A DNA stretch of 64,000 nucleotides from Bacillus sp. N1-1 (GCF_009818105.1 NZ_CP046564.1:310001-374000); one strand, 5' to 3'. Shown: positions 23,603-33,171, counted from the stretch's first letter. The notes: generated from the letters alone by a model not told the origin. Made by a program: numbers and translations.

Positions 23603-24577
23603 CTATTCTGATAGAGCTTTTTCTAGTGTTTGAATGTTTTGTTCCATTAAAGTGAAATACGTTTCATCATTTTCGATATCTTCTTCTGTTAAGACAGAGA
23701 GGTTATGAATGCGAAGCGTCTCAAGGCCGAGCTCTCGTTGAACTGCTTTTGCTGGCTTTGGCGTAGCATTTTGTTCAAAAAGCATATACTTCAAATTGTA
23801 ACTTTTAGCTGTTTCAATGATATCTTCTAATTGTTTTTGTGTAGGTTCTTGAGATGGTGAAAGGCCAGACACACTTAATTGTTCAAGTCCATAACGGCTT
23901 TCCCAGTAGCTATAGGCATCGTGCGAAATAAGGAACTCTTTTTTTGGTGCACTGTCAGCCATTTCACGGAATTCTTTATCTAGAGCTAAGAGCTCTTCCT
24001 CTAATGATGCAAAATTAGACTCAAATATTTTCTTATTATCAGGATCAATTTCTATAAGTGCATGTTTAATATTTTCGGCCTGCTGGATAGCTAGGTTTGG
24101 ATCAATCCAAATGTGTGGATTTACATTGCCGTGATCATGACCCTCGTGCCCTTCTTCATCAGCATGCTCTCCTTCTTCATCAGCATGTTCTTCATGTTCT
24201 TCTTTTGTTTCATCAAAGTGAATTCCTTCAGCGGCTTCAAGCGTCATGACGTCTTCATTTTTTAATGTATCTTTAGCAGCATCAGCAAATCCTTCCATGC
24301 CTGCTCCATTGTAAATAAACAAATCGGATTCAGCTAACTCTGTCATTGTTTTCGTCGTTGGCTCGAAACTATGTGCGTCACTGCCAGGAGGAATGATGGA
24401 TTCAGCGGTTACGTGTTCTCCGCCAATTCGTTCAGCAAAATATTCAAGAGGATAAAGTGTTGTATAAATGGTTAGCTTTCCATCCGCATTTGAGTCTGAA
24501 TCTTCTTGACCACAACCGACTAGGATAAGCGTAGATATAGATAGTAAGAATGCCACTGTTAAAAAGCGATTTTTCAT
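23603..24577 (-). CDS. znuA: Zinc ABC transporter substrate-binding lipoprotein (ZnuA/AdcA)
   Basis: Captures zinc outside the membrane for an ABC importer. It has 324 residues, with lipobox ILVGC near residue 22. Metal-ligand motifs are GSDAHSFEPT, NPHIWIDP and SHDAYSYW. A His/Glu/Asp-rich loop (HADEEGEHADEEGHEGHDHG, about residues 131-150) is typical of zinc rather than manganese binders. The gene stands alone: no permease or ATPase gene is adjacent. A Zur box lies upstream, so expression should rise when zinc is scarce. Confidence 0.92.
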   Translation of the reverse strand: MKNRFLTVAFLLSISTLILVGCGQEDSDSNADGKLTIYTTLYPLEYFAERIGGEHVTAESIIPPGSDAHSFEPTTKTMTELAESDLFIYNGAGMEGFADAAKDTLKNEDVMTLEAAEGIHFDETKEEHEEHADEEGEHADEEGHEGHDHGNVNPHIWIDPNLAIQQAENIKHALIEIDPDNKKIFESNFASLEEELLALDKEFREMADSAPKKEFLISHDAYSYWESRYGLEQLSVSGLSPSQEPTQKQLEDIIETAKSYNLKYMLFEQNATPKPAKAVQRELGLETLRIHNLSVLTEEDIENDETYFTLMEQNIQTLEKALSE

Positions 24578-24618
24578 AAGCCATTTTCCCTTCCCTAAGT
24601 TTCTCTGCCACTCATTAT

Positions 24619-24635
24619 ATCGTAATCATTACGTT
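24619..24635 (-). promoter_or_regulatory. Zur box
   Basis: TCGTAAT-C-ATTACG (24620-24633) is a 7-1-7 palindrome, one base from perfect in its last position. It matches the Bacillus Zur consensus and lies about 45 bp upstream of the zinc-binding lipoprotein gene. No other gene that would need it is nearby. Confidence 0.8.
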
Positions 24636-24778
24636 TTGCAAACAGTAACCTTTCCGATTTATTGCATTCATGATGAAGAACTCAATGTAGGACGAAAAAT
24701 AAGTTTGGAATTGAACATTTAATACGGTATGAAAATAAGAGAAACGCGGCAATCTATAAAAAATATTTCAATTCGAAG

Positions 24779-24803
24779 GTTAACATTACAAAATGATGGG
24801 TAA
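24779..24803 (+). promoter_or_regulatory. Possible sigma-B-type promoter
   Basis: GTTAAC, 13 nt, GGGTAA resembles the stress sigma-B pattern (GTTTAA, 12-15 nt, GGGTAT). It lies upstream of the proline symporter. B. subtilis opuE is known to have a sigma-B promoter, but here the site is almost 280 nt from the gene, so the link is tentative. Confidence 0.3.
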
Positions 24804-24955
24804 ATGTTACTAAAGTATGTCGAAGCTTCACATAATCAGCAACTTATTTAAATAAATTTTCTTGAATACTTATGACATAAAAGTTGCTAAAAGAAGGAAA
24901 TAAACTCCTTCAGTGAATTTTTATTCATTAAAAAGTTTATCTTATAATATTTTCA

Positions 24956-24984
24956 TTGTTCTGAAAAATATTTTGTGATATAGT
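24956..24984 (+). promoter_or_regulatory. Sigma-A promoter of the proline symporter operon
   Basis: TTGTTC (24956-24961), a 17-nt spacer and TATAGT (24979-24984). It is about 100 nt upstream of the small accessory gene. The rest of 24640-25080 shows A/T-rich DNA with no gene. Confidence 0.55.
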
Positions 24985-25082
24985 AATCATTGGTTTGCAA
25001 AGGACTAATGGTCTACATCAATAATTTGAATTCACAGGAAAAATGCATAGCTGTGAATATTGACTTTGGAGGGGGTGAAAGT

Positions 25083-25187
25083 GTGGAATACACCTTAACT
25101 ACTGCAACATGGTTCTGGTTACTTATACCAATGCCTTTATTAGTCGTATTATCAATAATAACTTTTTTTACCGAAAGGAGAGAATAG
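25083..25187 (+). CDS. Small membrane protein preceding the proline symporter
   Basis: A 34-residue protein starting at GTG: MEYTLTTATWFWLLIPMPLLVVL, one transmembrane helix, and a short charged tail FFTERRE. GGAGGGGGTGA sits at good spacing before the GTG. The longer upstream frame has no ribosome site. It ends 6 nt before the symporter start, so both are made from one mRNA. I recall small proteins of this kind annotated as symporter accessory proteins in Bacillaceae. The role (assembly or stability of the symporter) is inference. Confidence 0.72.
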   Translation: MEYTLTTATWFWLLIPMPLLVVLSIITFFTERRE

Positions 25188-25193
25188 TACTCG

Positions 25194-26657
25194 ATGGGTA
25201 TTGAAACGCCAACGTTAGTTACGTTTATTGTTTATCTTGTGGGTATGCTCGCAATCGGATTAATTGCATACCGAATGACAAGTAATTTGTCGGATTATGT
25301 ACTTGGAGGAAGAAGATTAGGTGGATCTGTTGCCGCATTAAGTGCAGGCGCATCAGATATGAGTAGCTGGCTCTTACTAGGACTACCTGGTGCAATGTAC
25401 GCAGGTGGTATGAGTCAAATTTGGATTGGGATTGGGCTCGCAATCGGAGCTTACCTGAACTGGCAATTTGTTGCATCACGTCTTCGTCGCTATACTGAAG
25501 TGGCGAATGATTCAATAACGGTTCCAGATTACCTTGAGAATCGTTTCCGTGATGGGTCGAAAGCACTTCGCGTGATCTCAGCAATTGTCATTCTTGTATT
25601 CTTTACGTTCTATACGTCTTCAGGTCTTGTTGGGGGCGCAATCCTGTTTGAAAGCTCGTTCGGAATGAGCTATGAAAGCGCATTGTGGATCGGTGCAATT
25701 GTTATTATTTCTTATACGTTCCTCGGTGGTTTCCTAGCTGTAAGCTGGACAGATTTCTTCCAGGGAATACTTATGTTCCTTGCACTAGTTATCGTTCCAA
25801 TTGTTGCCCTAAATGAAATGGGTGGCTGGAATGAAACAGTTAATCAAGTTGGTGCAACGGATACAACTTATCTAGATATCTTTACTGGTATGAGTTTCAT
25901 GGGAATTATTTCTCTACTTGGTTGGGGACTTGGTTACTTTGGACAACCTCACATTATTACTCGTTTTATGGCAGTTAAATCTTCGAAAGAAATTCCTAAA
26001 GCACGCCTTGTTGGTATGTCATGGATGGTTCTTTCTCTGTTTGGTGCAATCTTTACTGGTTTCATCGGTATTGCGTATTTTGATGCGGGACTTCCGAACT
26101 CTGAAACCGTCTTTATCGAATTTACTCAAGTACTCTTTAATCCATGGGTATCCGGCTTCTTACTAGCTGCCATCCTATCTGCGATTATGAGTACAATTGA
26201 TTCTCAGCTACTTGTATCTTCAAGTGCTGTTGCGGAGGACTTTTATAAAGCGATTCTTCGTAAAAATGCAAGCCAAACTGAGCTTGTATGGGTAGGTCGT
26301 ATTGCTGTACTAGGTATTGCATTACTTGCCATCCTACTTGCTTATAATCCTGATAGCAGTGTTCTTGATCTTGTAAGTTATGCGTGGGCCGGTTTTGGTG
26401 CTGCATTTGGACCTGTTATTATCTTAAGTCTATTCTGGAAACGCATGACCCGTAATGGTGCACTTGCTGGTATCATCACTGGTGCCGTAGTTGTTATCTT
26501 ATGGGCTCAATTATCAGGTGGACTATTCGATCTTTATGAATTGATTCCAGGCTTTATCCTTGCATGGATTGCTGTAATGGCGTTCAGCTTTGTTGGTAAA
26601 GGGCCAGGTAAAGAAATTGAAGCTGAATTCGAAGCAGCAAAAACATCTAAATTCTAA
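25194..26657 (+). CDS. putP: Sodium/proline symporter (PutP/OpuE family)
   Basis: Na+-coupled proline uptake for osmoprotection or nutrition. The 487-residue SSS-family protein has about 13 hydrophobic helices. Family stretches seen are SDYVLGGRRLGGSVAALSAGASDMSSWLLLGLPGA (the core GASDMSSWL around residue 53 is typical of PutP), the WWxDF-like VSWTDFFQG, GYFGQPHI and STIDSQLLVSSSAVAED. The start follows GAAAGGAGAG. The position just before gatCAB matches opuE in B. subtilis, which is osmotically induced. Confidence 0.9.
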   Translation: MGIETPTLVTFIVYLVGMLAIGLIAYRMTSNLSDYVLGGRRLGGSVAALSAGASDMSSWLLLGLPGAMYAGGMSQIWIGIGLAIGAYLNWQFVASRLRRYTEVANDSITVPDYLENRFRDGSKALRVISAIVILVFFTFYTSSGLVGGAILFESSFGMSYESALWIGAIVIISYTFLGGFLAVSWTDFFQGILMFLALVIVPIVALNEMGGWNETVNQVGATDTTYLDIFTGMSFMGIISLLGWGLGYFGQPHIITRFMAVKSSKEIPKARLVGMSWMVLSLFGAIFTGFIGIAYFDAGLPNSETVFIEFTQVLFNPWVSGFLLAAILSAIMSTIDSQLLVSSSAVAEDFYKAILRKNASQTELVWVGRIAVLGIALLAILLAYNPDSSVLDLVSYAWAGFGAAFGPVIILSLFWKRMTRNGALAGIITGAVVVILWAQLSGGLFDLYELIPGFILAWIAVMAFSFVGKGPGKEIEAEFEAAKTSKF

Positions 26658-26669
26658 TCAGCTTTACTC

Positions 26670-26703
26670 AGAGACTCATCCCATTTGGGGATGAGTCTTT
26701 TTT
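26670..26703 (+). terminator. Symporter terminator
   Basis: AGACTCATCCC pairs with GGGATGAGTCT (26672-26698), followed by TTTTTTT. Confidence 0.9.
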
Positions 26704-26752
26704 ATAGAAATAAGAATGGTGATGACGATTGAGGCTAATCTCCAAACAGTAG

Positions 26753-26798
26753 TTAAACAAACGTTTGATTAATCCGACTTAATCAAACGTTTGTTTAA
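26753..26798. repeat. Perfect 20-bp inverted repeat upstream of gatC
   Basis: The left arm 26753-26772 and right arm 26779-26798 are exact reverse complements around a 6-nt TCCGAC centre. Each arm contains the smaller palindrome CAAACGTTTG. There is no T-run, so it is not an ordinary terminator. It resembles operators of TetR-type regulators, but no such gene is in the window. Confidence 0.85.
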
Positions 26799-26820
26799 AA
26801 TTGGAACAGACGGCGTTCTG

Positions 26821-26850
26821 TTGCTTAATGAAGCTTATTTTTGGTATCAT
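26821..26850 (+). promoter_or_regulatory. Candidate gatCAB promoter
   Basis: TTGCTT (26821-26826), an 18-nt spacer and TATCAT (26845-26850), about 30 nt before the gatC ribosome site. It is 22 bp downstream of the large inverted repeat. No T-box element is seen. Confidence 0.45.
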
Positions 26851-26892
26851 CTATATATTGCAGGTTGTTCGAAATTTGTGGAGGTGAAAGTG

Positions 26893-27183
26893 ATGTCCAG
26901 AATTACCAAAGAAGAGGTTAAGCATGTAGCCAATCTCGCTAGATTAGAAATGGATGAGGCAGAGGTCGAAAAATTTACAACTCAGCTTGATGACATTATC
27001 TCAATGGCGGAGCAGCTGAATGAATTAGATACAGAGAACGTTGCGCCTACAACACACGTTCTTGATTTGAAAAACGTACTGCGTGAAGACAAAGTACAGC
27101 CGTGGCTAACGCGTGAGGAAGCATTGAAGAATGCACCGGATCAAGCGAACGGTCAAGTAAAAGTTCCATCAATATTTGAGTAA
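26893..27183 (+). CDS. gatC: Glu-tRNA(Gln) amidotransferase subunit C
   Basis: Small subunit (96 residues) that stabilises the GatCAB complex, which converts Glu-tRNA(Gln) to Gln-tRNA(Gln). It starts [20 protein letters not shown], typical of GatC, and has the [17 protein letters not shown] segment. The ATG at 26893 follows GTGGAGGTGA; the longer upstream frame is rejected because it has no ribosome site. It is followed 14 nt later by gatA. Confidence 0.95.
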   Translation: MSRITKEEVKHVANLARLEMDEAEVEKFTTQLDDIISMAEQLNELDTENVAPTTHVLDLKNVLREDKVQPWLTREEALKNAPDQANGQVKVPSIFE

Positions 27184-27197
27184 GGGAGGCAACGTCC

Positions 27198-28646
27198 TTG
27201 TTTGATAAAAGCATAAGTGAGCTTCACAGCTTGCTTCATAAGAAAGAGTTATCCGTCAGTGAACTTGTTCAAACTTCGTTTGATCGCATTCAAACGGTCG
27301 ACGAAAAGGTAAAAGCGTTCATGACGTTAAATGAAGAAGGTGCCATGCAAGCGGCAAAAGCTCTTGATGAAAAGCTTGGTACCGAAGAGGCAAGAGGACT
27401 TCTCTTTGGTCTCCCTGTCGGTGTTAAAGATAACATCGTTACGAAAGGACTACGCACAACAGCGTCAAGTCAGCTTCTAAGTAACTTTGAACCATTACAT
27501 AATGCAACGGTGGTTGAACGCTTAAATGCAGCGGAAACGATTACTGTCGGCAAATTGAATATGGACGAGTTCGCGATGGGTTCTTCGAATGAGAACTCTG
27601 GTTATTTCGGCACGCGTAACCCTTGGAATACAGATTATGTCCCGGGTGGATCAAGCGGTGGCTCAGCTGCCTCTGTTGCGGCTGGAGAGGTATTCTTCTC
27701 TCTTGGTTCTGATACAGGTGGTTCGATCCGTCAACCAGCTGCCTTTTGTGGTGTCGTTGGACTAAAACCAACGTACGGACTAGTTTCTCGTTTTGGACTA
27801 ATTGCTTTTGCATCATCACTTGATCAAATTGGACCAATTACGAACACAGTAGAAGATAATGCTTATCTTCTTCAATCGATTGCCGGTCATGACAAGATGG
27901 ATTCAACATCAGCGAACGTTGACGTTCCAGATTATCTTTCAAGTCTAACAGGTGATGTGAAAGGTCTTCGTATTGCTGTACCGAAAGAGTACCTTGCTGA
28001 AGGTGTAGATGAAGATGTGAAGAACAGCGTCCTTCAGTCACTTAAAAAGCTTGAAGAACTTGGCGCAACGTGGGAAGAAGTATCGCTTCCGCACTCAAAA
28101 TATGCAGTAGCAACTTACTATCTTCTTTCTTCATCAGAAGCATCAGCAAACCTGGCTCGTTTTGACGGCGTACGCTATGGCGTTCGTGCTGAAGCAGAGA
28201 ACCTGATTGATCTATATAAGAAAACAAGAAGCGAAGGCTTTGGTGACGAAGTGAAGCGACGCATCATGCTTGGTACGTTTGCCCTTAGCTCTGGTTATTA
28301 CGATGCTTATTACAAGAAAGCACAAAAAGTTCGTACGCTGATCAAGAACGACTTTGAAAAAGTGTTCGAAGACTATGATGTGATTATCGGGCCTACAACG
28401 CCAACTCCAGCCTTTAAAGTAGGCGAGAAGATTGATAACCCGCTAACAATGTATGCGAATGATATTCTCACAATCCCGGTTAACCTTGCAGGCGTTCCTG
28501 CGATTTCCGTACCATGTGGTTTATCAAATGGCCTACCTGTTGGACTTCAAATAATCGGAAAGCACTTTGATGAGAAGACCGTTTATCGCGTTGCTCATGC
28601 GTATGAGCAAGCAACGGATCATCATAAGGCTAAACCAGAGCTGTAA
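27198..28646 (+). CDS. gatA: Glu-tRNA(Gln) amidotransferase subunit A
   Basis: Amidase-signature glutaminase that supplies ammonia to GatB. It has 482 residues. The Ser-cisSer-Lys triad lies in [11 protein letters not shown] (Lys, about residue 78) and [15 protein letters not shown] (about 150-164), with [16 protein letters not shown] around 173-188. The start codon is TTG, after AAGGGAGGCAACG. The second gene of gatCAB. Confidence 0.95.
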   Translation: MFDKSISELHSLLHKKELSVSELVQTSFDRIQTVDEKVKAFMTLNEEGAMQAAKALDEKLGTEEARGLLFGLPVGVKDNIVTKGLRTTASSQLLSNFEPLHNATVVERLNAAETITVGKLNMDEFAMGSSNENSGYFGTRNPWNTDYVPGGSSGGSAASVAAGEVFFSLGSDTGGSIRQPAAFCGVVGLKPTYGLVSRFGLIAFASSLDQIGPITNTVEDNAYLLQSIAGHDKMDSTSANVDVPDYLSSLTGDVKGLRIAVPKEYLAEGVDEDVKNSVLQSLKKLEELGATWEEVSLPHSKYAVATYYLLSSSEASANLARFDGVRYGVRAEAENLIDLYKKTRSEGFGDEVKRRIMLGTFALSSGYYDAYYKKAQKVRTLIKNDFEKVFEDYDVIIGPTTPTPAFKVGEKIDNPLTMYANDILTIPVNLAGVPAISVPCGLSNGLPVGLQIIGKHFDEKTVYRVAHAYEQATDHHKAKPEL

Positions 28647-28662
28647 GGGGTGACGACTGAAA

Positions 28663-30096
28663 ATGAATTTTGAAACTATTATTGGTCTGGAAGTTCACTC
28701 AGAACTGAAGACAAACACAAAGATTTTCTGTAATTGTTCAACGAATTTCGGTGCGCCGCCTAACACGAACGTTTGCCCGATCTGTCTCGGCCATCCTGGT
28801 GTTCTTCCAGTAATGAACGAACAGGCCGTTGATTTTGCAATGCGTGCGGCAATGGCATTGAACTGTGAAATCGCTGAAGATACGAAGTTTGACCGTAAAA
28901 ACTATTTCTATCCAGATAACCCGAAAGCCTATCAGATCTCTCAATATGATAAGCCAATCGGTGAAAATGGATGGATTGATATTGAAGTAAACGGCAAAAC
29001 AAAGCGCATTGGGATTACACGTCTTCACCTTGAGGAAGATGCAGGTAAGCTCACGCACGTTGATGGCGAGAATCACTCTCTTGTCGACTTCAACCGTCAG
29101 GGTACGCCTCTTGTTGAGATCGTATCTGAGCCGGATATCCGTACACCAGAAGAAGCGTATGCGTACCTTGAGAAGCTTAAAGCGATTCTTCAATATACGG
29201 AAGTGTCTGACTGTAAAATGGAAGAAGGATCTCTTCGCTGTGATGCGAACCTTTCTCTTCGTCCGTATGGTCAAGAAGAATTTGGTACGAAAACAGAGCT
29301 TAAGAACTTGAACTCATTTGCTAACGTACAAAAAGGTCTTCAATATGAAGAAGTACGTCAGGAGAAAGAACTTCTTGCAGGAAACGTGATCGGTCAGGAA
29401 ACGCGTCGTTACGACGAAGCTGGCAAGAAAACGATCTTAATGCGTGTGAAAGAAGGATCTGACGACTACCGCTACTTCCCAGAACCGGACCTTGTTCGTC
29501 TTGCGATCAATCAAGAATGGATGAACCGCGTTCGTGCGGACATTCCTGAGCTTCCAGACGCTCGTCGTGAGCGCTATGTGAAGGAATATGACCTTCCTGA
29601 GTACGATGCGATGGTGCTTACTCAATCCAAGAAAATGTCCGATTTCTTTGAAGTGGCCATTGGCCAGGGTGCTGATCCAAAACAGACTTCAAACTGGTTA
29701 ATGGGTGAAGTATCGGCTTACTTAAATGCGAACTATAAAGAAATTGACGAAGTTGCTCTTACTCCAGAAGGATTAGGGAAACTGATTTCTCTGATTGAAA
29801 AGGGAACAATTTCTTCGAAGATTGCGAAGAAAGTCTTCAAAGACCTTATTGAAAAAGGCGGCGATCCTGAACAGATCGTTAAAGACAAAGGCCTTGTACA
29901 GATTTCTGATGAAGGCGAGCTTCGTTCTATCGTTTCAGGTATTCTTGATGAGAACGAACAATCCATCGAAGACTACAAAAACGGGAAAGACCGTGCTATC
30001 GGCTTCCTTGTTGGTCAAGTGATGAAAGCAACCAAAGGAAAAGCAAACCCTCCAATGGTTAACAAGCTTATTGTAGAAGAAATGGATAAACGCTAA
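28663..30096 (+). CDS. gatB: Aspartyl/glutamyl-tRNA amidotransferase subunit B
   Basis: tRNA-binding, ATP-using subunit that activates the gamma-carboxylate of Glu on tRNA(Gln). It has 477 residues. Seen: [14 protein letters not shown](N)C near residue 8, with the zinc cysteines C-x-C and CPICLGHPG (about 22-45), [20 protein letters not shown] around 85-104, and the C-terminal YqeY-like tRNA-binding domain after about 330. The start ATG follows AAGGGGTGACGAC. Confidence 0.95.
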   Translation: MNFETIIGLEVHSELKTNTKIFCNCSTNFGAPPNTNVCPICLGHPGVLPVMNEQAVDFAMRAAMALNCEIAEDTKFDRKNYFYPDNPKAYQISQYDKPIGENGWIDIEVNGKTKRIGITRLHLEEDAGKLTHVDGENHSLVDFNRQGTPLVEIVSEPDIRTPEEAYAYLEKLKAILQYTEVSDCKMEEGSLRCDANLSLRPYGQEEFGTKTELKNLNSFANVQKGLQYEEVRQEKELLAGNVIGQETRRYDEAGKKTILMRVKEGSDDYRYFPEPDLVRLAINQEWMNRVRADIPELPDARRERYVKEYDLPEYDAMVLTQSKKMSDFFEVAIGQGADPKQTSNWLMGEVSAYLNANYKEIDEVALTPEGLGKLISLIEKGTISSKIAKKVFKDLIEKGGDPEQIVKDKGLVQISDEGELRSIVSGILDENEQSIEDYKNGKDRAIGFLVGQVMKATKGKANPPMVNKLIVEEMDKR

Positions 30097-30103
30097 ATGA
30101 CGA

Positions 30104-30131
30104 AACCCTCCCAATGTGGAGGGTTTTTTTA
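30104..30131 (+). terminator. gatCAB terminator
   Basis: ACCCTCC and GGAGGGT (about 30105-30124) around an AATGT-type loop, followed by seven T. Confidence 0.88.
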
Positions 30132-30181
30132 TGTCTAAAGAGGAGTTTGAGTATGTTCACCTTATTCACTTATTTTCGGCT

Positions 30182-30210
30182 TTGCTTTTTTTTAGGGAAA
30201 AGCCTATAAT
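30182..30210 (+). promoter_or_regulatory. Sigma-A promoter of dgkB
   Basis: TTGCTT (30182-30187), exactly 17 nt, then TATAAT (30205-30210). This puts transcription start near 30217, about 175 nt before dgkB. Confidence 0.7.
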
Positions 30211-30233
30211 CAGAACAGAAGGTTAAGCGGAAG

Positions 30234-30267
30234 AAAACGGTCACGAGATTGTGGGCGTTTTTTGTTT
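30234..30267 (+). terminator. Hairpin plus T-run in the dgkB leader
   Basis: AAAACG..CAC pairs with GTG..CGTTTT around a GAGATT loop (30234-30263, with a 2-nt internal loop), followed by TTTTTTG. It lies about 20-45 nt after the predicted dgkB start point, so it may be an attenuator. No known riboswitch class was recognised. Confidence 0.45.
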
Positions 30268-30392
30268 GCGACTATCATATAAATAAGTAACGAGGACATT
30301 TAAAATGCCGCGTGCTTTGATACGCTTAAAGATTGAACAAATATAAACATTCTGCATGAAGAATTAAGATAGAGAAGATAGGATGATGAAGG

Positions 30393-31340
30393 ATGAAACG
30401 TGCGAGACTAATCTATAATCCAACGTCCGGAAGAGAACAAGTGAAGAGGTCACTACCATATATCCTCGAACGCCTTGAAAAAAATGGGTACGAGACGTCT
30501 GCCCATGCAACCACTTGTGAAGGCGATGCGACGGAAGCAGCGCGCATTGCCGTCGAGCGACGCTTTGATCTTGTCATTGCGGCAGGTGGAGATGGGACGA
30601 TCTATGAAGTGATCAATGGTATTGCCGAGCAGCCATATCGGCCGAAGATGGGGATTATTCCAGTTGGTACAACCAATGACTTTGCACGAGCGATTGGCGT
30701 TCCGCGCACAGTTGAAGGTGCGATGGACGTTCTGTGTAATGGTCTTGAAATGCCAATTGATATCGGTCGAGTGAACGAGCATTATTTCATCAATATCGCA
30801 GGTGGCGGACGCCTGACAGAATTAACGTATGAAGTGCCTAGTAAGCTTAAAACAATGCTTGGCCAGCTAGCTTACTATATGAAAGGCATTGAGATGCTTC
30901 CATCGATTCGTCCTGCAAGAACCAGGATTGAATACGACGGTAAGCTTTTTGAAGGTGAAATTATGCTTTTCCTTGTTTCAAACTCAAACTCCATCGGCGG
31001 ATTTGAGAAGCTAGCTCCACATGCATCGTTGAATGATGGCCTGTTCGATTTAATGATTTTAAAGAAGACGAACATCGCAGAATTCATTCGCATCGCAAGC
31101 AGTGCACTTCGCGGTGATCATATTAATGATCCAAATGTGGTGTATAAGAAAGCTAGTCACATTAAAGTAGAATCAGTTGATAAAATGCAGCTGAATCTGG
31201 ACGGCGAGTACGGTGGCCCGCTTCCAGCCGAGTTTACGAACTTATACCGACATATTACAATGATCGTGCCGAAAGAAACGAGCGAAAAACATACAAATGA
31301 AGAAGAAGCCGCGCACAAGCGCGCCATTTCAGGTGAGTAG
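30393..31340 (+). CDS. dgkB: Diacylglycerol kinase DgkB
   Basis: Soluble lipid kinase that recycles diacylglycerol from lipoteichoic acid synthesis to phosphatidic acid. It has 315 residues. It starts ARLIYNPTSGRE; the kinase GGDGT motif is in VIAAGGDGTIYEVING around residues 64-79, and GIIPVGTTNDFARA around 87-100. The acidic LNDGLFDLMIL segment lies near 212. The charged C-terminal tail (SEKHTNEEEAAHKR) is short. RBS GAAGG at 30387. The position before rlmCD matches B. subtilis yerQ-yefA. Confidence 0.92.
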   Translation: MKRARLIYNPTSGREQVKRSLPYILERLEKNGYETSAHATTCEGDATEAARIAVERRFDLVIAAGGDGTIYEVINGIAEQPYRPKMGIIPVGTTNDFARAIGVPRTVEGAMDVLCNGLEMPIDIGRVNEHYFINIAGGGRLTELTYEVPSKLKTMLGQLAYYMKGIEMLPSIRPARTRIEYDGKLFEGEIMLFLVSNSNSIGGFEKLAPHASLNDGLFDLMILKKTNIAEFIRIASSALRGDHINDPNVVYKKASHIKVESVDKMQLNLDGEYGGPLPAEFTNLYRHITMIVPKETSEKHTNEEEAAHKRAISGE

Positions 31341-31354
31341 AAATGAAGGAGAGA

Positions 31355-31383
31355 AGTCAGAGACGATGAGCTCTGGCTTTTTC
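31355..31383 (+). terminator. dgkB terminator
   Basis: AGTCAGAG (31355-31362) pairs with CTCTGGCT (31371-31378), followed by TTTTTCTG. Confidence 0.7.
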
Positions 31384-31430
31384 TGTTGTTTTCGAGGGTT
31401 AGGGGGATGGAAGTAGGTTTTAAATTTGGG

Positions 31431-31461
31431 TTTGGCCAATATAATTCGATTTTGGCCAATA
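31431..31461. repeat. Two TTGGCCAA palindromes 20 bp apart
   Basis: TTTGGCCAATA occurs at 31431-31441 and again at 31451-31461, an exact direct repeat with 20-bp period, and each copy holds the palindrome TTGGCCAA. It lies between the dgkB terminator and rlmCD, a plausible paired operator. No regulator is assigned. Confidence 0.45.
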
Positions 31462-31580
31462 AACCATGAAATAGAGCTCGCCTCACATGCAAAAAGCACC
31501 GCGCAGTTACATTTCGCGATTCATTCACACTGTGGTACAATTTTTGTACATGAAATCGAACGGAAAAGGACGGAAACCTA

Positions 31581-32948
31581 ATGAGTAATCAAGAAGTACC
31601 TGTAAAAAAGAATGACGTTGTCGAAGTAGAATTCAGAGACCTTTCCCATGACGGGGCAGGCGTCGCGAAAATAGATGGATACACGCTTTTCGTCCCGTAT
31701 GGCATTCCAGGAGAAACCGCGAACGTAAAAGTGATCAAGACGAAGAAAGGCTACGGCTTCGGAAAGATTCTCGATGTGAAAGTTGAGAGCGAAGACCGCA
31801 ATACACCGCCATGCCCGATCTTCTATCAGTGCGGCGGCTGCCAAACACAGCACATCACGTACGATAGCCAGCTAAGATTCAAGCACAAGCAAGTTCAAGA
31901 CGTGATGGAGCGCATCGCAAAGATCGATGTACCCGTTTACCCTGTTCTTGGCATGGAAGATCCATGGCGCTACCGCAACAAAGCGCAGGTTCCTGTAGGA
32001 GAACAGAATGGCAAAATCGTCGCAGGCTTCTATCAGCAGCGCAGTCACCAGATTATCGACATGGACCAGTGCCTGATTCAAGAGCAGGAAAACGATGAAG
32101 TTTTACGCGTTGTAAAAGAAATTGCTGAGAAGTACGGCATCCGTGCATACGACGAGCGCTCACATCGCGGAACGCTCAGACATGTTGTTGCAAAATATGG
32201 GAAGCAAACGGACGACATCATGGTCGTCATTGTTACGAAAAACAAAGACTTACCAAATCGCAAGAACATCATCAAAGACATCACAGAGCAACTTCCGAAA
32301 GTGAAATCAATCGTTCAGAATGTGAATCCAAAGCGCACAAACGTGATCTTCGGTGACGAAACCCGCGTCCTATGGGGATCACCATACATTTACGATACGA
32401 TCGGTGATATTAAATTCGCGATCTCAGCACGCTCCTTCTATCAGGTAAATCCTGATCAAACGAAGGTGCTTTACGATCAGGCGCTTGAATACGCTGGACT
32501 TACTGGGAACGAAACGGTCATCGATGCTTATTGTGGCATCGGCACGATTTCTCTGTTCCTTGCGCAAAAAGCGAAGCAGGTATACGGCGTTGAAATTGTA
32601 CCGGAAGCGATTGAAGATGCGAAGCGTAATGCTGAGCTAAACGGCATTACAAACGCAGAGTTTGCCGTTGGAGAAGCAGAGACCGTCATCCCAGCCTGGA
32701 AAGAGCAGGGCATCAAGCCTGACGTGATTGTCGTTGACCCACCACGTAAAGGCTGTGACGAGGCGCTGCTTCAAACGATTATTGATATGAAACCTGAGAA
32801 AGTTGTTTATGTATCATGTAATCCGGCAACGCTAGCACGGGATTTACGCATCCTAGAAGATGGTGGATTTGAAACGAAGGAAGTCCAGCCGGTTGATATG
32901 TTTCCGCATACGACTCACGTGGAGTGCGTAGCCGTACTAGAACTATAA
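31581..32948 (+). CDS. rlmCD: 23S rRNA (uracil-5-)-methyltransferase RlmCD
   Basis: SAM-dependent RNA m5U methyltransferase of the RumA/TrmA family; in B. subtilis one enzyme (YefA) modifies U747 and U1939 of 23S rRNA. It has 455 residues: an N-terminal TRAM domain (about 9-67), a 4Fe-4S cysteine set including [14 protein letters not shown] (about 77-90), a SAM motif [16 protein letters not shown] (about 314-329), [12 protein letters not shown] near 386, and the catalytic Cys in [13 protein letters not shown] near 412. A TACAAT -10 box lies 40 nt upstream. Confidence 0.93.
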   Translation: MSNQEVPVKKNDVVEVEFRDLSHDGAGVAKIDGYTLFVPYGIPGETANVKVIKTKKGYGFGKILDVKVESEDRNTPPCPIFYQCGGCQTQHITYDSQLRFKHKQVQDVMERIAKIDVPVYPVLGMEDPWRYRNKAQVPVGEQNGKIVAGFYQQRSHQIIDMDQCLIQEQENDEVLRVVKEIAEKYGIRAYDERSHRGTLRHVVAKYGKQTDDIMVVIVTKNKDLPNRKNIIKDITEQLPKVKSIVQNVNPKRTNVIFGDETRVLWGSPYIYDTIGDIKFAISARSFYQVNPDQTKVLYDQALEYAGLTGNETVIDAYCGIGTISLFLAQKAKQVYGVEIVPEAIEDAKRNAELNGITNAEFAVGEAETVIPAWKEQGIKPDVIVVDPPRKGCDEALLQTIIDMKPEKVVYVSCNPATLARDLRILEDGGFETKEVQPVDMFPHTTHVECVAVLEL

Positions 32949-32959
32949 TAAACTTTTCT

Positions 32960-32998
32960 AAATCCCACCTTAACTCTAAAGTTAAGGTGGGATTTTAA
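32960..32998 (+). terminator. rlmCD terminator
   Basis: AAATCCCACCTTAAC (32960-32974) pairs perfectly with GTTAAGGTGGGATTT (32981-32995), followed by TAAAT. The T-run is short. Confidence 0.8.
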
Positions 32999-33098
32999 AT
33001 AGTTGCAATAAGGTGTTTGGTTTACAGGAGGATTAGTCTCTATAATAGTTATGCCTGTTAAAATTGTATTTTGCAAAATCGAATAGAGTGCAATTAAA

Positions 33099-33127
33099 TT
33101 GAACGGAATATAGCGGTATGATATGGT
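33099..33127 (+). promoter_or_regulatory. Candidate promoter of the HesB-like gene
   Basis: TTGAAC, 17 nt, TATGGT. A second candidate (TTGGTT, 18 nt, TATAAT) lies at 33017-33046. Confidence 0.35.
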
Positions 33128-33171
33128 TTAGGCGTGAAGCATTATCGTATTCTAGAAGGAGTGAGGTTTAC

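Noticed and set aside
26704..26892. T-box leader for gatCAB
   Set aside because: The T-box sequence AGGGTGG-ACCGCG and a specifier loop are absent.
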